From NCBI RefSeq assembly GCF_964204645.1, contig NC_134027.1, positions 10,962,485 through 11,026,484 of the forward strand: a stretch of 64,000 bases of DNA, read 5' to 3'. The notes beneath the pieces were generated by a model. The model saw nothing but the letters and a program-made list of their open reading frames with translations, had not been told where the DNA came from and did not search any database. Below are positions 1 to 11,410 of the stretch, one piece after another. Origin of the DNA: Tubulanus polymorphus (lineage: Eukaryota; Nemertea; Palaeonemertea; Tubulaniformes; Tubulanidae). The stretch's first letter is position 1. Every line of letters starts with the position of its first letter. The position numbers and the translations under genes were made by a program.

Positions 1-756
1 GTACCACAGTGGACAAATGACATAGATAATTTAAGGTAATGATTATTGACGCGAATACAGATACAGAGTATTACAAAAAAGGTTCAACCCAAATATCTGA
101 TATATCGTAGATGCAATTAGTTTAGGGGCAGATCCAGGGGGACTTATGGGACTTGTACTTAGTCCATCAAATTTTTGCTATTTTTGGTGCATTTCAGTAC
201 GGTATTGCCCCTATCGTTGCCTTTGCGGACATCAGTGTCCTTTTGGGATATGACTAGTCTTTCATAATGATTTGGCCTCTGGATCTGCTGTTACCATACT
301 TAATGTTTTTGCCCGAGACCGAACCAAATTAAAAGCTAAAGCAGGCCCATGCAAATTTAAGGTGCGGTAAGTTGGGAATTGAGTCGAACCTTCGTACAAG
401 TCGGCGTTATACAATGCTTTCAGATGACTTTTCCAAATTTGCCACCAGATGTTCTATATAATACAGGGCTGCCAACCTCTAAAAAGTGTTTTTGGTATCA
501 AATCTAATTTCTATCAGTAACATTTCATTGAAATACGAAAGCAAAATGTTAGTAATCGATAATAAGCCCCTCAATAACATATTTCATATTTCTTTATGCA
601 TCAAACAAATCAAATCAGTATTTCTCTTTATGATAAAGTAACAAATACTGAAAATCAGGAACAGTTGGCAGCTCTGGTAATATGATCTATGTTATTAATC
701 TACTTTCCTGAAGGAGGTTCATACTAACTAGGTTCGACCGTATTACGATTTTGCAG
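1..756. other. TONSL intron or upstream sequence, no exon seen
   Basis: No open frame with splice context is visible before the acceptor at 755-756. The stretch holds two short inverted-repeat elements: about 126-292 (GCAGATCCAG near the left end, CTGGATCTGC near the right) and 464-676 (described separately). It is presumably intron, because the first TONSL exon in the window starts in mid-protein. Confidence 0.6.
464..676. repeat. Short inverted-repeat element, CAGGGCTGCCAAC family
   Basis: The left end reads CAGGGCTGCCAACCTCT and the right end GTTGGCAGCTCTG, so the termini are inverted repeats. The interior is AT-rich and non-coding. Related copies lie at 2334-2580 and 55655-55863, with a fragment near 6040-6140. 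This is a typical MITE layout; the superfamily is not resolved. Confidence 0.6.
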
Positions 757-3700
757 CGATGCGAGATGCGATGAATCCGATGGGGAATCCGCTTTGCAAT
801 ACAACGAAAACTCCGAAGATTACCGGCTCGACGACTACCGAATACCGTTGGATAATACCGATCTTTCGTCGGCTACCGGCGCGAGACACGCGTACCGCGA
901 TGTCATGAAATCGATGAGAAAGGGCGGCGCTAGTGTACATTCTAGTTACAACGCCGCGCCTGCTGCTGCTGCTGTAAGACATTCGGCCTTGATATCGGAA
1001 GAAAACGAAAACGACGATTGGTTAGTGCGGGACGTAGCGGAACCCGTCGCTCGAAGGAACCGAAACGTCGACAGTCTCATATATACGTCGGGAACGAGGA
1101 AACGTAAACGACGTAGTTCGAGCGATTCCGACAGTCCGAAATCGACTCCGCGACTCCATCGTCGCGATACCGACGACGACGTCACGAGCAATTCGACGGA
1201 TTTAGGTCGAGACCGCCTCCGCGTCGAAACTAGTCCCGATTTAGAAAGCTTACCCGATATCGTTCACAGTCGTCGCCAGAAAGAGACGACGAGCGTCGAT
1301 AGAAATTCTGCGATATTCGACGATTTCGATGATAACGACGACAGCGTAGACGATGAAGCTTTTTACATGATTAACTTCGAGGAGCATATCGATGATCGGC
1401 GCGAACCAGCGGAACTGGCTGCTGCTGCTCGTGAATCTAGTTCAACCGGAGCTTCGACGGGCAACCGGACAGTAGTTTCAGCCACACAGCTTCCAACCGC
1501 CCCTGTAGTGGTAGCGGCAGCAACAGTGGAATCAACGTTAAGAATTACAGTTCGTATACTCGGCACAATATTGCTTTTACCGATAGCTGGAAGGTAAGGA
1601 TTTCTATTGTATTGATTTCATGATTCAAGCTTTGAATTAGGGAGTGTAGCAAAATTTCAACAGTTATTTCTAAATGAATAAGCAGCACGTAGATTTTTAC
1701 CCCCTCCCACCCCGGGCCTCTACATGCACAAAGAAAGATATTTGAACTGTGGATATTTGATTCCAGATAGAAGAACCATAGTGCCTTTAAATCTAAGCAA
1801 AATTATGAAACAGATAGATAAAACACGATTAATTCTTTTATTAGAAAATATTTTTAAAATCTTAAGCTAAATTTTTAAACTTTTTACTATTAGCTCTTTT
1901 TACCTGGACATCACGTGTCCTGTATTGGTTAAGTGTGTCAAAAGCCCAGTGCCTTGTTCAATATACTTGAGTGCAGTTATGGTATATGCATGGATGCAAC
2001 AATCGGGGAACAATTTATTTTTCTTTTGATAAAACATGTTTGATTAAAGGTCCGTGACGTTTTCTGTCGACCTCTGACATGATAGTCGACAGGTTCTGAG
2101 ACATAAGTGTAAACACGTCGTAAATCAACTCCCTCCCGCTAAACGCGTGTTATTCGTTTAGAAATAACTTTCGACATTATGCTACGCTACCTTAGCGATT
2201 ATGTATTCTCCGAATTGACGCAGTAACAATTCTACGTGATAAAAGCTGAAACGATTTTCTGTTAAGACAATTAACCGTCTGTCTTATGTGTAAAAGTAGA
2301 AAAAACCATTTTCAAAGGAAAGCCTAGAAAAGTCAGAGCTGCTGACAGTCCCTGAAAATGCCCCTCTGTCCCTGAGGGTGTTTTTGATGCTACTGGAAAT
2401 CTATTGCTGTCCCTGAAACAATTTTCTACTCTCCCTCTAAAGATAAAAACTAGAAAATGTTCTTTATTCAAAATCTATATTCTAATATCTAATTGTATAT
2501 TTTTCCATATTGTGTCCCTGAAAATTCAATGTTTTTATAATTTTGTCCCTGATCTGGTAATTGATAGGTTGGCAGATCTGAAAAGTAGTGATGTTTGGAC
2601 ACACACTGTTAATAAAAATTGGGCTATATTTCACTCGGAAAAAGGGGGGCCAAATAGCGTGATTCGATGACGATTATCCAAAATTACTGGGTAGGGATGT
2701 CTAAATCCGTCTCTGCTAGGCCATTAACGGTAGTCCTTGAACTATTGTTTATGGTACTCGAGTACAGCGCAGTACGTTAACAACACCACGTCGTTTCACA
2801 TTCCAGCGAGCGTGGGCAGAATATTGAATGGCTCTGTAGCGAAGTGGCTAGCCGTTATTTTCAGCTGCACGGAATCCGTCCTTTAGTTTCGCTGAAGACT
2901 CACGACGGTGCATTTCTCTGCCCTAATGATCTCATTACGCATGTACTATCAACTAACGAACAGGTAGATGTCAGACGGCACGTGATGATTGGCAAATAAT
3001 TCTCATACTAGCTCCCGAAGAACTAAGTCTGCCCCCATATTTGTTGATGTTTGCCCAAAATTGATGAGAAGGCATTGAATTATGTTCTGTATTCATAGAT
3101 TGTTTGAATTGTTGTAGTCGTTGGAAACATGAAGTAACCAATAGCACCTAAAGCAAAACATTAGATTTAATCATTTTTGAGCCATAGAAACCTGGTTTTT
3201 TTTTTTAGAAAATGTGCACTACGCCATCAATATATCGGGGCTAGACTCGCTGCCAGTCAATTCAATTCAATTATCTATATACCCAAAATAATATCAAAAA
3301 TAACTTTATAGATCCTTGATATTATGTAAGTTATATTGTATTATCTATTATCGAAAATCTTAAGCAATATATGTGTTATTTTTCAAGACATCAATAAACT
3401 TTAAACTTAGTTTTCTTGTTGTCAATCTGGACCCAAACGATCAAAAGTTAACAAATCAGGAAATTGTCATTATTGCTGAGGTTGTAAATTTTTCATTGTC
3501 AGCTTGAAGCTGTATTCATCAGATGGGATTTGGCTCCATTACCAGATCGTTATAAAGATGCCTGTAATGTCTTGAAAAGTGGTAAGTTTCGTATTATCTT
3601 TATTTACCAGGAAAGATAAGATATATAAAGTATACAGTAAACTAGTCCATTTATTAATGGATGAGACCTGTTTATTTGTTCACGATATTTTGCCTTCTTA

Positions 3701-6700
3701 TCGATGCGGAACTGGAAAAATATCAGCCATCCAGTTGTTGTCCGCTATTTTTGTCATGTTCAGAGTGTACCCCCAAAAAGTAATTCAATGTATTAAATCG
3801 GTGTTTGTATTTGCAGTTGCCTACCGGAATATTCGATCATTGTTACAGACAGCGATTCATTCGTCCGTGTTAGATTTATCGAGTTTATTTCTACGCGTCA
3901 ATCAACTGCAACCGGTATTCAGCGCCTTACAATGCGAATCGTCACTCACTGAACTCATCTTACACGGTACGTACACTAGGGCTATCTATTCGCATTTCAG
4001 TCGGGTGTAGATTGTGACGGAAGCTTCGCTGAAGCTTTACAACTCGGGTCAAGCTGAGATCTGATCTGATCATCTGCGATTAATAACACTCACAGTCACA
4101 TCGCGAGGTCGACCGACCAAGATTGGCGTATCTCGGCTATACTCGGGTCACCTGTTCCAGTCATTTTTTAAACGAACGCTTAAGTCATGTGATGTGTACG
4201 TCGCTGTTCATTGGCTACGATATGACGATCGCTCGTAAGCACACTCAGGTCACATAAGATTCGATTCGATCGTTGTAAGAAATAGAACATGTCCGATTGG
4301 CCGGTCTGCAATCAGTTTTAACGATATTAACTCATGTCGCAAAAATTCCCCGACTGAAAAATCAGCGACCGGTTCCCGATTCCATTTAGTTTCTAGTTGA
4401 AGTTCTCGTATTTCTTGGTCTTCAGAACATTCCAGTTCACGGATATATTTTTTTCTTCTCAAGGAAATCGCATCGACGACACGGGAGTTGTCCACCTGAA
4501 AAAAGCCTTGAGCTCGATGTCAAATTTGCTTAAACTCGATTTGTCCAGCAATCACTTAACTTCCGATGGTTTGAAAGAATTGACTTCGGTTGTTACGGAA
4601 TCCACAGATAATCGTAAATCACTACAGGTAAATGAATGAAAGCTGTGGACATTCACTGCTTCAAAGTAGGCTAATGTCTGGCATTTGTAGTGCATGACAT
4701 TTTTAGTAAAAGATGAACTGATAAATGATTTGTATGTACATTTTAAATGAAAGACGTCTCAGGTTAAGGGCCAAAAGAAATTTTTAAAAGTTTAAGTTAA
4801 CCGGTGGATGAATGCCATAGTGACAACTGAAATTGCATTCTTTCTAACATAGTACCGGTATCTACCAGTTAACCCCAACCAACTTGCCTCTGAAGTATGG
4901 ATGATCAAAATTTGGAAGTTTAGTCCAAGTCCGTTGTAATTACGCCATCCTTTGAAATACCTCTGCCTACTTAATGCCAGCATTTTTTAGAGAAAAATTT
5001 CCTCAATCTTAATCAAATTCAATGAAAATACCATTCTTTATAACAAGTAGGAAGAATATATGAGATCTGAGGTGCATTTTTATTCCAAATCAAGATTAAG
5101 ACGTTTCGGCCTTGAAGCCTTTTTCAACTACTCATTGTAGTACTTGGAGGTGAAGGAAACGCGATCAAATTTTCCAACAAAGTTCTTAATAACGCCAAAT
5201 TTTTCACGTTTTTCAATGGTCCCAATAGTGGTATTACAGGTATATAGGACTTTTACTGTATCAAATGTCTAAAGGAGTCAGTCCAGGCTGCTGATTGATA
5301 AGTTCATCAAATCGTCGGGATTCAGTACGGTATTAGTTGTTCTCTGTTTTTCAGAACGTCACGACGTTGAATCTGAGCTATAATTTTCTGGGCGATCATT
5401 GCTTAGTGAATTTGGTGCCATTCTTACGCAATTTACCGCAGTTGACTCATTTAAATCTGATGGCGTGTAAGCTAACGGCTCAGTGTTTTACAGTTCAGCC
5501 GTTGATCGTCAAGGAAGCTTTACAGAGTAAGAAAACGCATGGAGAAGGGCCTAGTTTCCACAAATCTTAATTAAGTTTGTTAAAAATCAGGAGGTTGTCA
5601 TAAGCAACAAATAATCAAAATTTTTTTTCATAAGACTAGTCCATGAATATGTTGAACAGGGCCCAGTTTCACTGAAAGGATTAAGGTCTATATCGATTTA
5701 ACCCTTTCAGTGCATCTACACCGTGATGGATTTTGCTAGTACACCGCACTGTGGTGTATTGATGTAATTAGTAATTAGTTCTTATCTCTATTGAAAGATG
5801 GCAGCACCTGTCACACATAGTGAAATATTAGTAACTAACAATACACCGCGTTGCAATGTAGACGCACTATAGTGGTATTCCCGTTATTCAACACAGTAGG
5901 GTGGAATTTTTCTAAGTTTTTAAATTATCTCCAGCACTATAGGGTATTGATTAGTCAGCACTGAAAGGGTTAAGATAAACTGAATGAATGAAGAAATTAA
6001 ATTGATTTAAGAGTTCAACCTTTTTGTGAAACTGGGCCCAGAGCTGCCATCTGTGTGCGAGTATTACTTTATTGACCTGAAAAACACTGATGTGATGTTG
6101 ATAGAAATATGAAGGATGTTACTGAGGTGTCAAAAAGTGGGGGTCAGGGAAAATTTTGAAAAATTCGATGCATTTAGGTACATTCTGAGCACTTTCCTGG
6201 TTGAAATTAGGAATGGCAATATGCTCACAATTTCACCATTTTCTTTTTTTTGGAGGGGGTAGAAAATTGCATGGCCACTCAGCCGAAAAAGGGGGTGTGC
6301 TGCCCTGGATTGGACCTTGATTTATTTTAATGTGGGTATTTGATGAAGTAATCCACTTGTTTCACATTGTTTTTAGGAAGTTCACTGACATCGTTGAATA
6401 TGTCGATGAACACATTCGCTAATATTGGTATCGAGTTGCTGCTAAAATCATTGAATCCACAAAAAGTGACTGACTTAGTGTTGACTAATACAGTTCCCAG
6501 CGCCAGCAGTTCTGTTATGATCCCAACATACGTTTTCAATTATCTCAAACAAGTAAGTTAACAAACTTTTGTATATCAAGGTACTTGGAGAGCTGTGAAA
6601 AGTCGAACAGCTATCGGTAAAATGCATTAAATTCTTATCATGAAAAATAGAAAAAGAGCTGACGCTCAATGTTCAATGGGTCTTCTATTCTTCTTTTTCA

Positions 6701-7451
6701 TTCAGCCTGGATGTGCTCTGAAGAAATTAAACATCGAAAATTGTTTCATCCCAGACGATGCCTTATGCAATATTATACAGTAAGTAAACGGTCGAATCAT
6801 CCTAGACAAGATATATTTACTTATCAGGGTATAGAATATTCTGGCTAAATTATCACCTCCTATAGAACATGATTTTATGCACAAAACCTTGATAAATTCC
6901 GGCTGTGTGACAGTTTCTTGAAAAACAGTACGAGATACATCAAGACTCCCAGGAACATTTCCAGGGGCAGACTTTGACAAGAGCACATAGAAATGAAAAA
7001 GGATACAGTTAAAAAGGGAAAGTTTCTACGCAGAGCACGCATCAAACCGAATCAGGGGTCTGGAAAATTTATAAATTCCATCACATTTTCATACTATTTC
7101 TAGGCACTTGAAGGACATTTAAGAAAATGAAACTTAAACTTAAACTGAACATTGAGCTGCAAACTGTGGTTCTATTAGTTTTGGGTGGGAAAAGTGCCCA
7201 GGAGAATTGCAGCAAGAGCATGTGCTACTTGCGCTGGGTCCACCCTTGATTCTTTCCTCCCTGAATGCTAGTGTTTTCCATGAACCCTCCCCCAGCTTTG
7301 ACTCAGAATCATTGATGACCCCAAACCAGATGGCTATGGATATGAATTGTCGTTGAATGTTTCATCAGAGTGCTGTTTCTGTTCTTGTAGGAAGGTTGAA
7401 GGTTGCAGTATCCAGGATATGTCAGATGGTGAATTCAGAGATTACAGCTAG
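757..7451 (+). CDS. TONSL: Tonsoku-like protein (TONSL), C-terminal part, 9 exons
   Basis: TONSL pairs with MMS22L at stalled forks and reads newly made histone H4 in the nucleus. Only the 3' half is in the window; the N-terminal TPR and ankyrin regions lie to the left. Exons in consistent phase: 757-1593, 2807-2963, 3503-3581, 3817-3966, 4464-4627, 5355-5526, 6377-6552, 6706-6779, 7391-7451, giving about 622 residues. The first exon is low-complexity, with a basic KRKRR stretch and an acidic DDFDDNDDSVDDE patch. The second and third match the TONSL ubiquitin-like segment (IEWLCSEVASRYF, then RWDLAPLPDRYKDAC). Exons 4-8 are leucine-rich repeats such as LLKLDLSSNHLTSDGLKEL and VTTLNLSYNFLGDHCLVNL. 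The last exon gives a short tail and TAG. The C terminus looks shorter than in vertebrates, so an exon could be missing between 6780 and 7390. Introns hold inverted-repeat elements but no other gene. Confidence 0.88.
2334..2580. repeat. Probable CAGGGCTGCCAAC-family element in TONSL intron
   Basis: The ends AGAGCTGCTGAC and GGTTGGCAGATCTG resemble the inverted ends of the element at 464-676. The interior contains several GTCCCTGA(A/T/G) repeats. The copy is diverged and the borders are approximate. Confidence 0.4.
5090..5140 (-). repeat. Penelope/hammerhead-like repeat fragment
   Basis: Read on the minus strand, a GGC...GCC hairpin is followed by CGAAACGTC, as in the 3' half of hammerhead ribozymes carried by Penelope-like elements. 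The 5' core CTGANGA is not present (GTTGAAA instead), so self-cleavage is unlikely. It lies in a TONSL intron. Confidence 0.3.
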
Positions 7452-7572
7452 AAGTTACAGTAAAACTGTAGAACTAGAATGTACTGAAATATATTCTTAT
7501 TTGTATATATATATTGCATTTACGGGTGATAACCTATAGTTTTGAACAAAAAATGTCCATGACGAAAGTCTG

Positions 7573-7578
7573 AATAAA
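7573..7578 (+). terminator. Polyadenylation signal AATAAA of TONSL
   Basis: AATAAA lies about 120 bases after the TONSL stop. A minus-strand AATAAA at 7707-7702 serves the opposite gene, so the two genes converge, with 3' UTRs sharing 7452-7993. Confidence 0.6.
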
Positions 7579-7701
7579 TTGTAATGACGTTAAAGACTTA
7601 AGTTGAGTGTGGATGAGTATTTGATATTAACGGTATGTTTTCAAGAAAGGTCCAAGAAAGAACTGATCTGAAACTTATGCAGCATTATGATCGTAAAATA
7701 T

Positions 7702-7707
7702 TTTATT
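7702..7707 (-). terminator. Polyadenylation signal for the 7994-8737 gene
   Basis: Reverse-strand AATAAA about 290 bases beyond the stop codon of the minus-strand gene. It is the only such hexamer seen between the two convergent genes on that strand. Confidence 0.5.
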
Positions 7708-7993
7708 ACCTAAGAACTTCACAACGAAAAGTTTTCGAAAAATTTTAGTTACAAATATCTCAAAATAAAATTAAACATTAAGGATGTAAATAGAAAGACA
7801 AGCGGTTAGTAAATTACTCAATTCTCACAAGTACATGAAGCTAATTCAAAAATTAAGATGCATGATTCAAGAAAGCTGCGCGATTGTACATAAAATTGGT
7901 TACATAATAATTCCTGAAATGGAAACCATAGCTATTCGACCTTGCCTATTTGCAATTTAGATCTCATATAGGCAACAGTTAGGCCTAATGGAT

Positions 7994-8737
7994 TTACGCA
8001 TTATTTTCACCGATCTCGTCTATAAGCTGCCAAACGTATCGTTCCTGATCGCAGATCATTTCGAACATATCGTCGCAAACTCCGCGTTCTTTCGCGTTGC
8101 GTTTCTCCATCTCATACAATTGACTAGAATCCAAATTCAGGTAATCCCTCCAGTTGAGAAACATCCTCGAGAACACGGATTCCGCGTCGTCGGGCTGTTC
8201 TAACCATGGATAGCTTGACGACGACGTATCTTCAATATCCTCGTTACTTGTTCGGTATTCATTCAGGAAACACAATTTCGGCAATTCGTATTTACTCTGA
8301 GGGCTGTTGTTGTAAGCGAGTGTCGGTTGTAGGCCTAATCTTTGTCCGTTTATGAAATTTGTCCGACCTGGTTTTCTATTGCCCAGGCGCGGTAGCAGTT
8401 GTTGGTTTCCAAACGGGGGTCTAGTTTGGTTCGACGTTGTAGCAGCCGTCACATACGCGCCGATCGGAAGATCGTTCGGGTATAAAACTTTAAAAAACGT
8501 TCTGGAGATCGTTTGGTGAAGGTTACTCATCAGTTCATCGGGCGTCATCAGAATATTTTCCAAAGATCTATCTTCTACGACTGCATGATTTTCGTTTTCC
8601 TGGTGGTAGAAAATATCGAAAGGAACATCGGTCAGCGTAGTGTAGAGTTGGTTATCGTTTGAATGTGGCGCGTCGCCTCCCATGCACGAAATGAGCGCTG
8701 TGACAGCTCGAGTGGTTTCTTCGGTGCCGTTCTGCAT
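7994..8737 (-). CDS. Unrecognised intronless protein of about 247 residues
   Basis: I do not recognise the family. The reading frame stays open to 8833, but the upstream codons start with GTG and lie across the CRE and close to the TATA box. I therefore choose the first in-frame ATG at 8737, giving a protein that begins MQNGTEETTRAVTALIS. The N-terminal half is helical with few charges, the middle is rich in N, Q, P and R (about residues 105-155), and an acidic serine-rich stretch EDIEDTSSSS follows. The C-terminal third is strongly helical (WRDYLNLDSSQLYEMEKRN, then WQLIDEIGE). No signal peptide, membrane helix or zinc finger is visible. With TATA and CRE elements, and no intron where neighbours have many, it may be an inducible gene; that is inference. 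It shares its 5' side with the gene at 8992. Confidence 0.6.
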   Translation of the reverse strand: MQNGTEETTRAVTALISCMGGDAPHSNDNQLYTTLTDVPFDIFYHQENENHAVVEDRSLENILMTPDELMSNLHQTISRTFFKVLYPNDLPIGAYVTAATTSNQTRPPFGNQQLLPRLGNRKPGRTNFINGQRLGLQPTLAYNNSPQSKYELPKLCFLNEYRTSNEDIEDTSSSSYPWLEQPDDAESVFSRMFLNWRDYLNLDSSQLYEMEKRNAKERGVCDDMFEMICDQERYVWQLIDEIGENNA

Positions 8738-8824
8738 GATGCGCGCTGCCACGTGTTTGAAATGTTTGTAAACAAACCGTCGATTGTTTGGGAATTCCGC
8801 CAGCCTCGTTATCGATCTCGAAAT

Positions 8825-8853
8825 TGACGTCACGGGTTTTCCGTTTTATATAA
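8825..8853 (-). promoter_or_regulatory. TATA box and perfect CRE for the 7994-8737 gene
   Basis: On the minus strand TATATAAAA lies at about 8853-8845, followed by the palindrome TGACGTCA at 8832-8825. TGACGTCA is the CREB/ATF consensus. A start site about 30 bases below the TATA box would fall near 8815-8820, upstream of the ATG at 8737. The 250 bases to the ATG at 8992 form a short divergent promoter. Confidence 0.6.
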
Positions 8854-8991
8854 ACGTTGCTCGCTTTTGCGCAGAAATGCGAGATTATTACACAATCTGT
8901 GGTTCGTTATGATTGTATAAGGTGCGAATCTTTGAATTGGCATTTGGGTTTTCATTTACTTCCACGTTAAGTGCCATAAATACCGCAAAAG

Positions 8992-10801
8992 ATGGCTCAA
9001 TTAACTTTCAAACGGCTACTTTCTGTTTGTGGTTCGACTTCCGGGTTGTTGCGTAATGCATCGAAATCTGTGAGCGTTAGCAGCATCAGAAGAGGTAGGC
9101 CTACAGCCGGATTAGAACAGTATCATACAAATGATGAACAAAACAGGGACTATAAGACGCGCTTTACGAAGCGATACCGCCACGTCGCGGTTGACAACGC
9201 CGAAGAAAAAGTATCGGTCGACAAAAATTTGCATCGATTGACCGAAAAATGGGAGCTCGAGAAAGCTGCGGATTTGGTCACGCAATGTTCCTTGACGAAT
9301 AACACGAACTGTCTACCGAACGGTACCACGATTCAGGAATTACTGAAGAAATTAAGCGCGCTAGGCGATATCGATAATACGTTGCGGGTGCAAGCCGTCG
9401 CCCTGCAGCACAAAATACTGAATAAAAAACACGTTTATCGGTGGACCGCGGAGGCCTTTTACAACAGCGGAAAAATCGACGAAAGTATCAAAACGATCGA
9501 AGATTTCTACACGGAAAATAACGATTTCAAGGACATAGTGATTTTATTTTCGCAAGTTACGTTTCGGATACTGAAAGAGTTCCCCGAGAAAATCGACGTC
9601 GTCGTGAATTTCGCCGACAAAGCTTACGGATTAAGGGACCCTAAGCCGTACGCGGCGCTTTGGAAGTGCTATATCTTGGCCGAACAGTTCGAGAACGCCG
9701 ATTCGTTGCAGCAGACGTATCCGGAATTGAAGCCGTACATCGCGATGATGGTGAACGAAATTTGCCAGAAACGAGACAAAATCGAACATAACGAGATGAC
9801 GATACTGAAAAAATTAGTCGATGTTCCGGGATTGAAGCAGAAATTGACAGCGTTTCTTTATGAAATGCTACTGGATAAACTAAGTATGTATTCACTAGCA
9901 ATTGGATATTTGTGGGACGTGTGTGACATGTTTGAATAATAACCTAGGTTATCCTAATGTCAACACCCCAGGAAAATATAGGCCTATTTAAAGTAATCTG
10001 CTATACGCCATTTCCCGGCTATTGAAGGAAACTAGCAGTCACATTGGACAAACAGAACTAGTCTAGTCCTAGGAACTTTTTACTGTAAAAACTGGCTACC
10101 ACATTCATATCGAGAATTGTGAACTGCAATAAAATAAGTAATCAGTCAGGCGCGTTGGAAGCAATTTTTTATTGCTGCAGCCAAATGCTGATTTTGGACA
10201 GATTCTTAATATTGCCGCGGCGAATTGACTTAATTTCTTAAAAAACGTGGTATTCAAAGAAAAAAAGTCATTCAGTAAATTATTGCCGCGGTGTTGGCCG
10301 CTGCACTTCCAACGCCACTGTCAGTTCGTTTCTATAACTGCCAGGTCTGTAAGTGTTATAAACTTGTTATCATGATTTTAGAAGTAAATAGTTATGTACA
10401 GGGCAGATAGGCAGCCAGCTGGGTCAACTTTTAAGCTGGAATGAGAATAAGGGTACAAATATTTTTAGCTAAACCCTCCAACCGCAGGAAGAGAATCATC
10501 GGCAATCTTCGCCCGACTTAATAGGGTTCATAAAGAATGAAAATGAATATTAGATGATAATAAGATGAAGATATATCTACATTCGTGTACTTACTAAGTA
10601 ATTGAACTTAATATTTCAGTTCATGTGTTTAATTGGGATGAAACGTTGAATATTCTGCAGAAGGCGAAGGATTCTCGGGTAAAACTTCATTATTTCAAAG
10701 TGATGTCATATCTTGATACGCTGTCCAGTTATTACACTAGCGGATCGGAGAGAACAATCGTACTCGAACTACAGGAATGGGCGGAAACGTTAGCGAAGTG
10801 A
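8992..10801 (+). CDS. Unrecognised, probably mitochondrial, helical protein, 2 exons
   Basis: Exon 1 runs 8992-9883 (donor GTATGT) and exon 2 10620-10801 (acceptor TTTCAG), phase 1, giving 357 residues and TGA. The N terminus MAQLTFKRLLSVCGS... is basic and hydroxylated with no acids for the first 40 residues, as in a mitochondrial presequence, followed by RRG. The rest is a run of paired helices, for example ELLKKLSALGDIDNTLRVQA, VYRWTAEAFYNSGKIDES and YAALWKCYILAEQFENAD. This is like a TPR or pentatricopeptide-type solenoid, with the Y/A/G spacing of such repeats but no repeat that I can name. MRPS27 and LRPPRC were considered and do not fit well. The ATG is the first in frame. Exon 1 is long and codon use is typical of the neighbouring genes. 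Function is not inferred. Confidence 0.7.
10147..10320. repeat. 174-bp inverted-repeat element with 5-bp target duplication
   Basis: The left end CAGGCGCGTTGGAAG and the right end CTTCCAACGCCACTG are 15-bp inverted repeats with two mismatches. TCAGT flanks both sides (10142-10146 and 10321-10325). Non-coding; it sits in the intron of the helical-protein gene. A partial relative starts at 51633. Confidence 0.65.
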
Positions 10802-11099
10802 TGAAATCCAGTGGGAGCTAAGGCCGCAAGATGCCAAGTATTCAGGTGCTGCTGAAATACTGCTTGTATGATTGACAATGTAATATCAATTTGCAGCCTG
10901 GAATCTCTCCTCGGACAAACCAACATGTTACGAAAACGGTTGGTGTGAGGCTACATTTGATATGTGTACTAATGAAAAGAGTTCCTTAGCAAGTTTTCTC
11001 AACTTTGTGATGCAATTGATACCTATTTCTCTAGCCCAGTTTTATAGACTGGTATTATCTTTAATCTGGGGGTTAACTCAATTGAAAATGGCCTGGATC

Positions 11100-11200
11100 C
11101 ACCGCCTTCACCACATCCTTCCCCGGTAGGAATTTGAACCTGACAGCATCGAGACTCGCCACAGTATGGTACCCTGCCACACTAGGCTAGGTGCACAGCT
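11100..11200 (-). repeat. tRNA-derived SINE copy
   Basis: On the minus strand CTAGTGTGGCAGGG is followed about 50 bases later by CAGGTTCAAATTCCTACC, like an A box and a B box of RNA polymerase III. The copy is degenerate and does not fold as a whole tRNA. Confidence 0.5.
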
Positions 11201-11317
11201 ACATGCGCAACATAGATGATGTATTTATGAGCCAATCAGAAATCTTGAATCTGTGAAATTTGCGTTTACAAAATGGGCAGTGTCGTTGGGGCTGTGAGGT
11301 TTTCATGTGGAAAGCCT

Positions 11318-11410
11318 GTGCACCAGGCTAGTGTGTGGCTGGGTTTCATACCATGGTTGAGTCTGATGATGCCATTAGGTTCGAATCCCTGCCAGGGAGG
11401 ATGCCTTCAC
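11318..11410 (+). repeat. tRNA-derived SINE copy
   Basis: Contains GTGTGGCTGGGTTTCATACC, then GATGCCATTAGGTTCGAATC and CCTGCCAGGGAGGATG. The B box GGTTCGAATCC is exact. The same order recurs at 11100 (reverse), 13700, 35440 and 35860. Confidence 0.55.

Noticed and set aside
8738-8833. Longer start (GTG) for the 8-kb orphan gene
   Set aside because: The extra codons overlap the CRE and lie at or before the expected start site below the TATA box, and no ATG is available there.
11318-11410. Possible tRNA gene because of the GGTTCGAATCC box
   Set aside because: No acceptor or anticodon stem pairs; the same degenerate motif recurs at several sites as a SINE.
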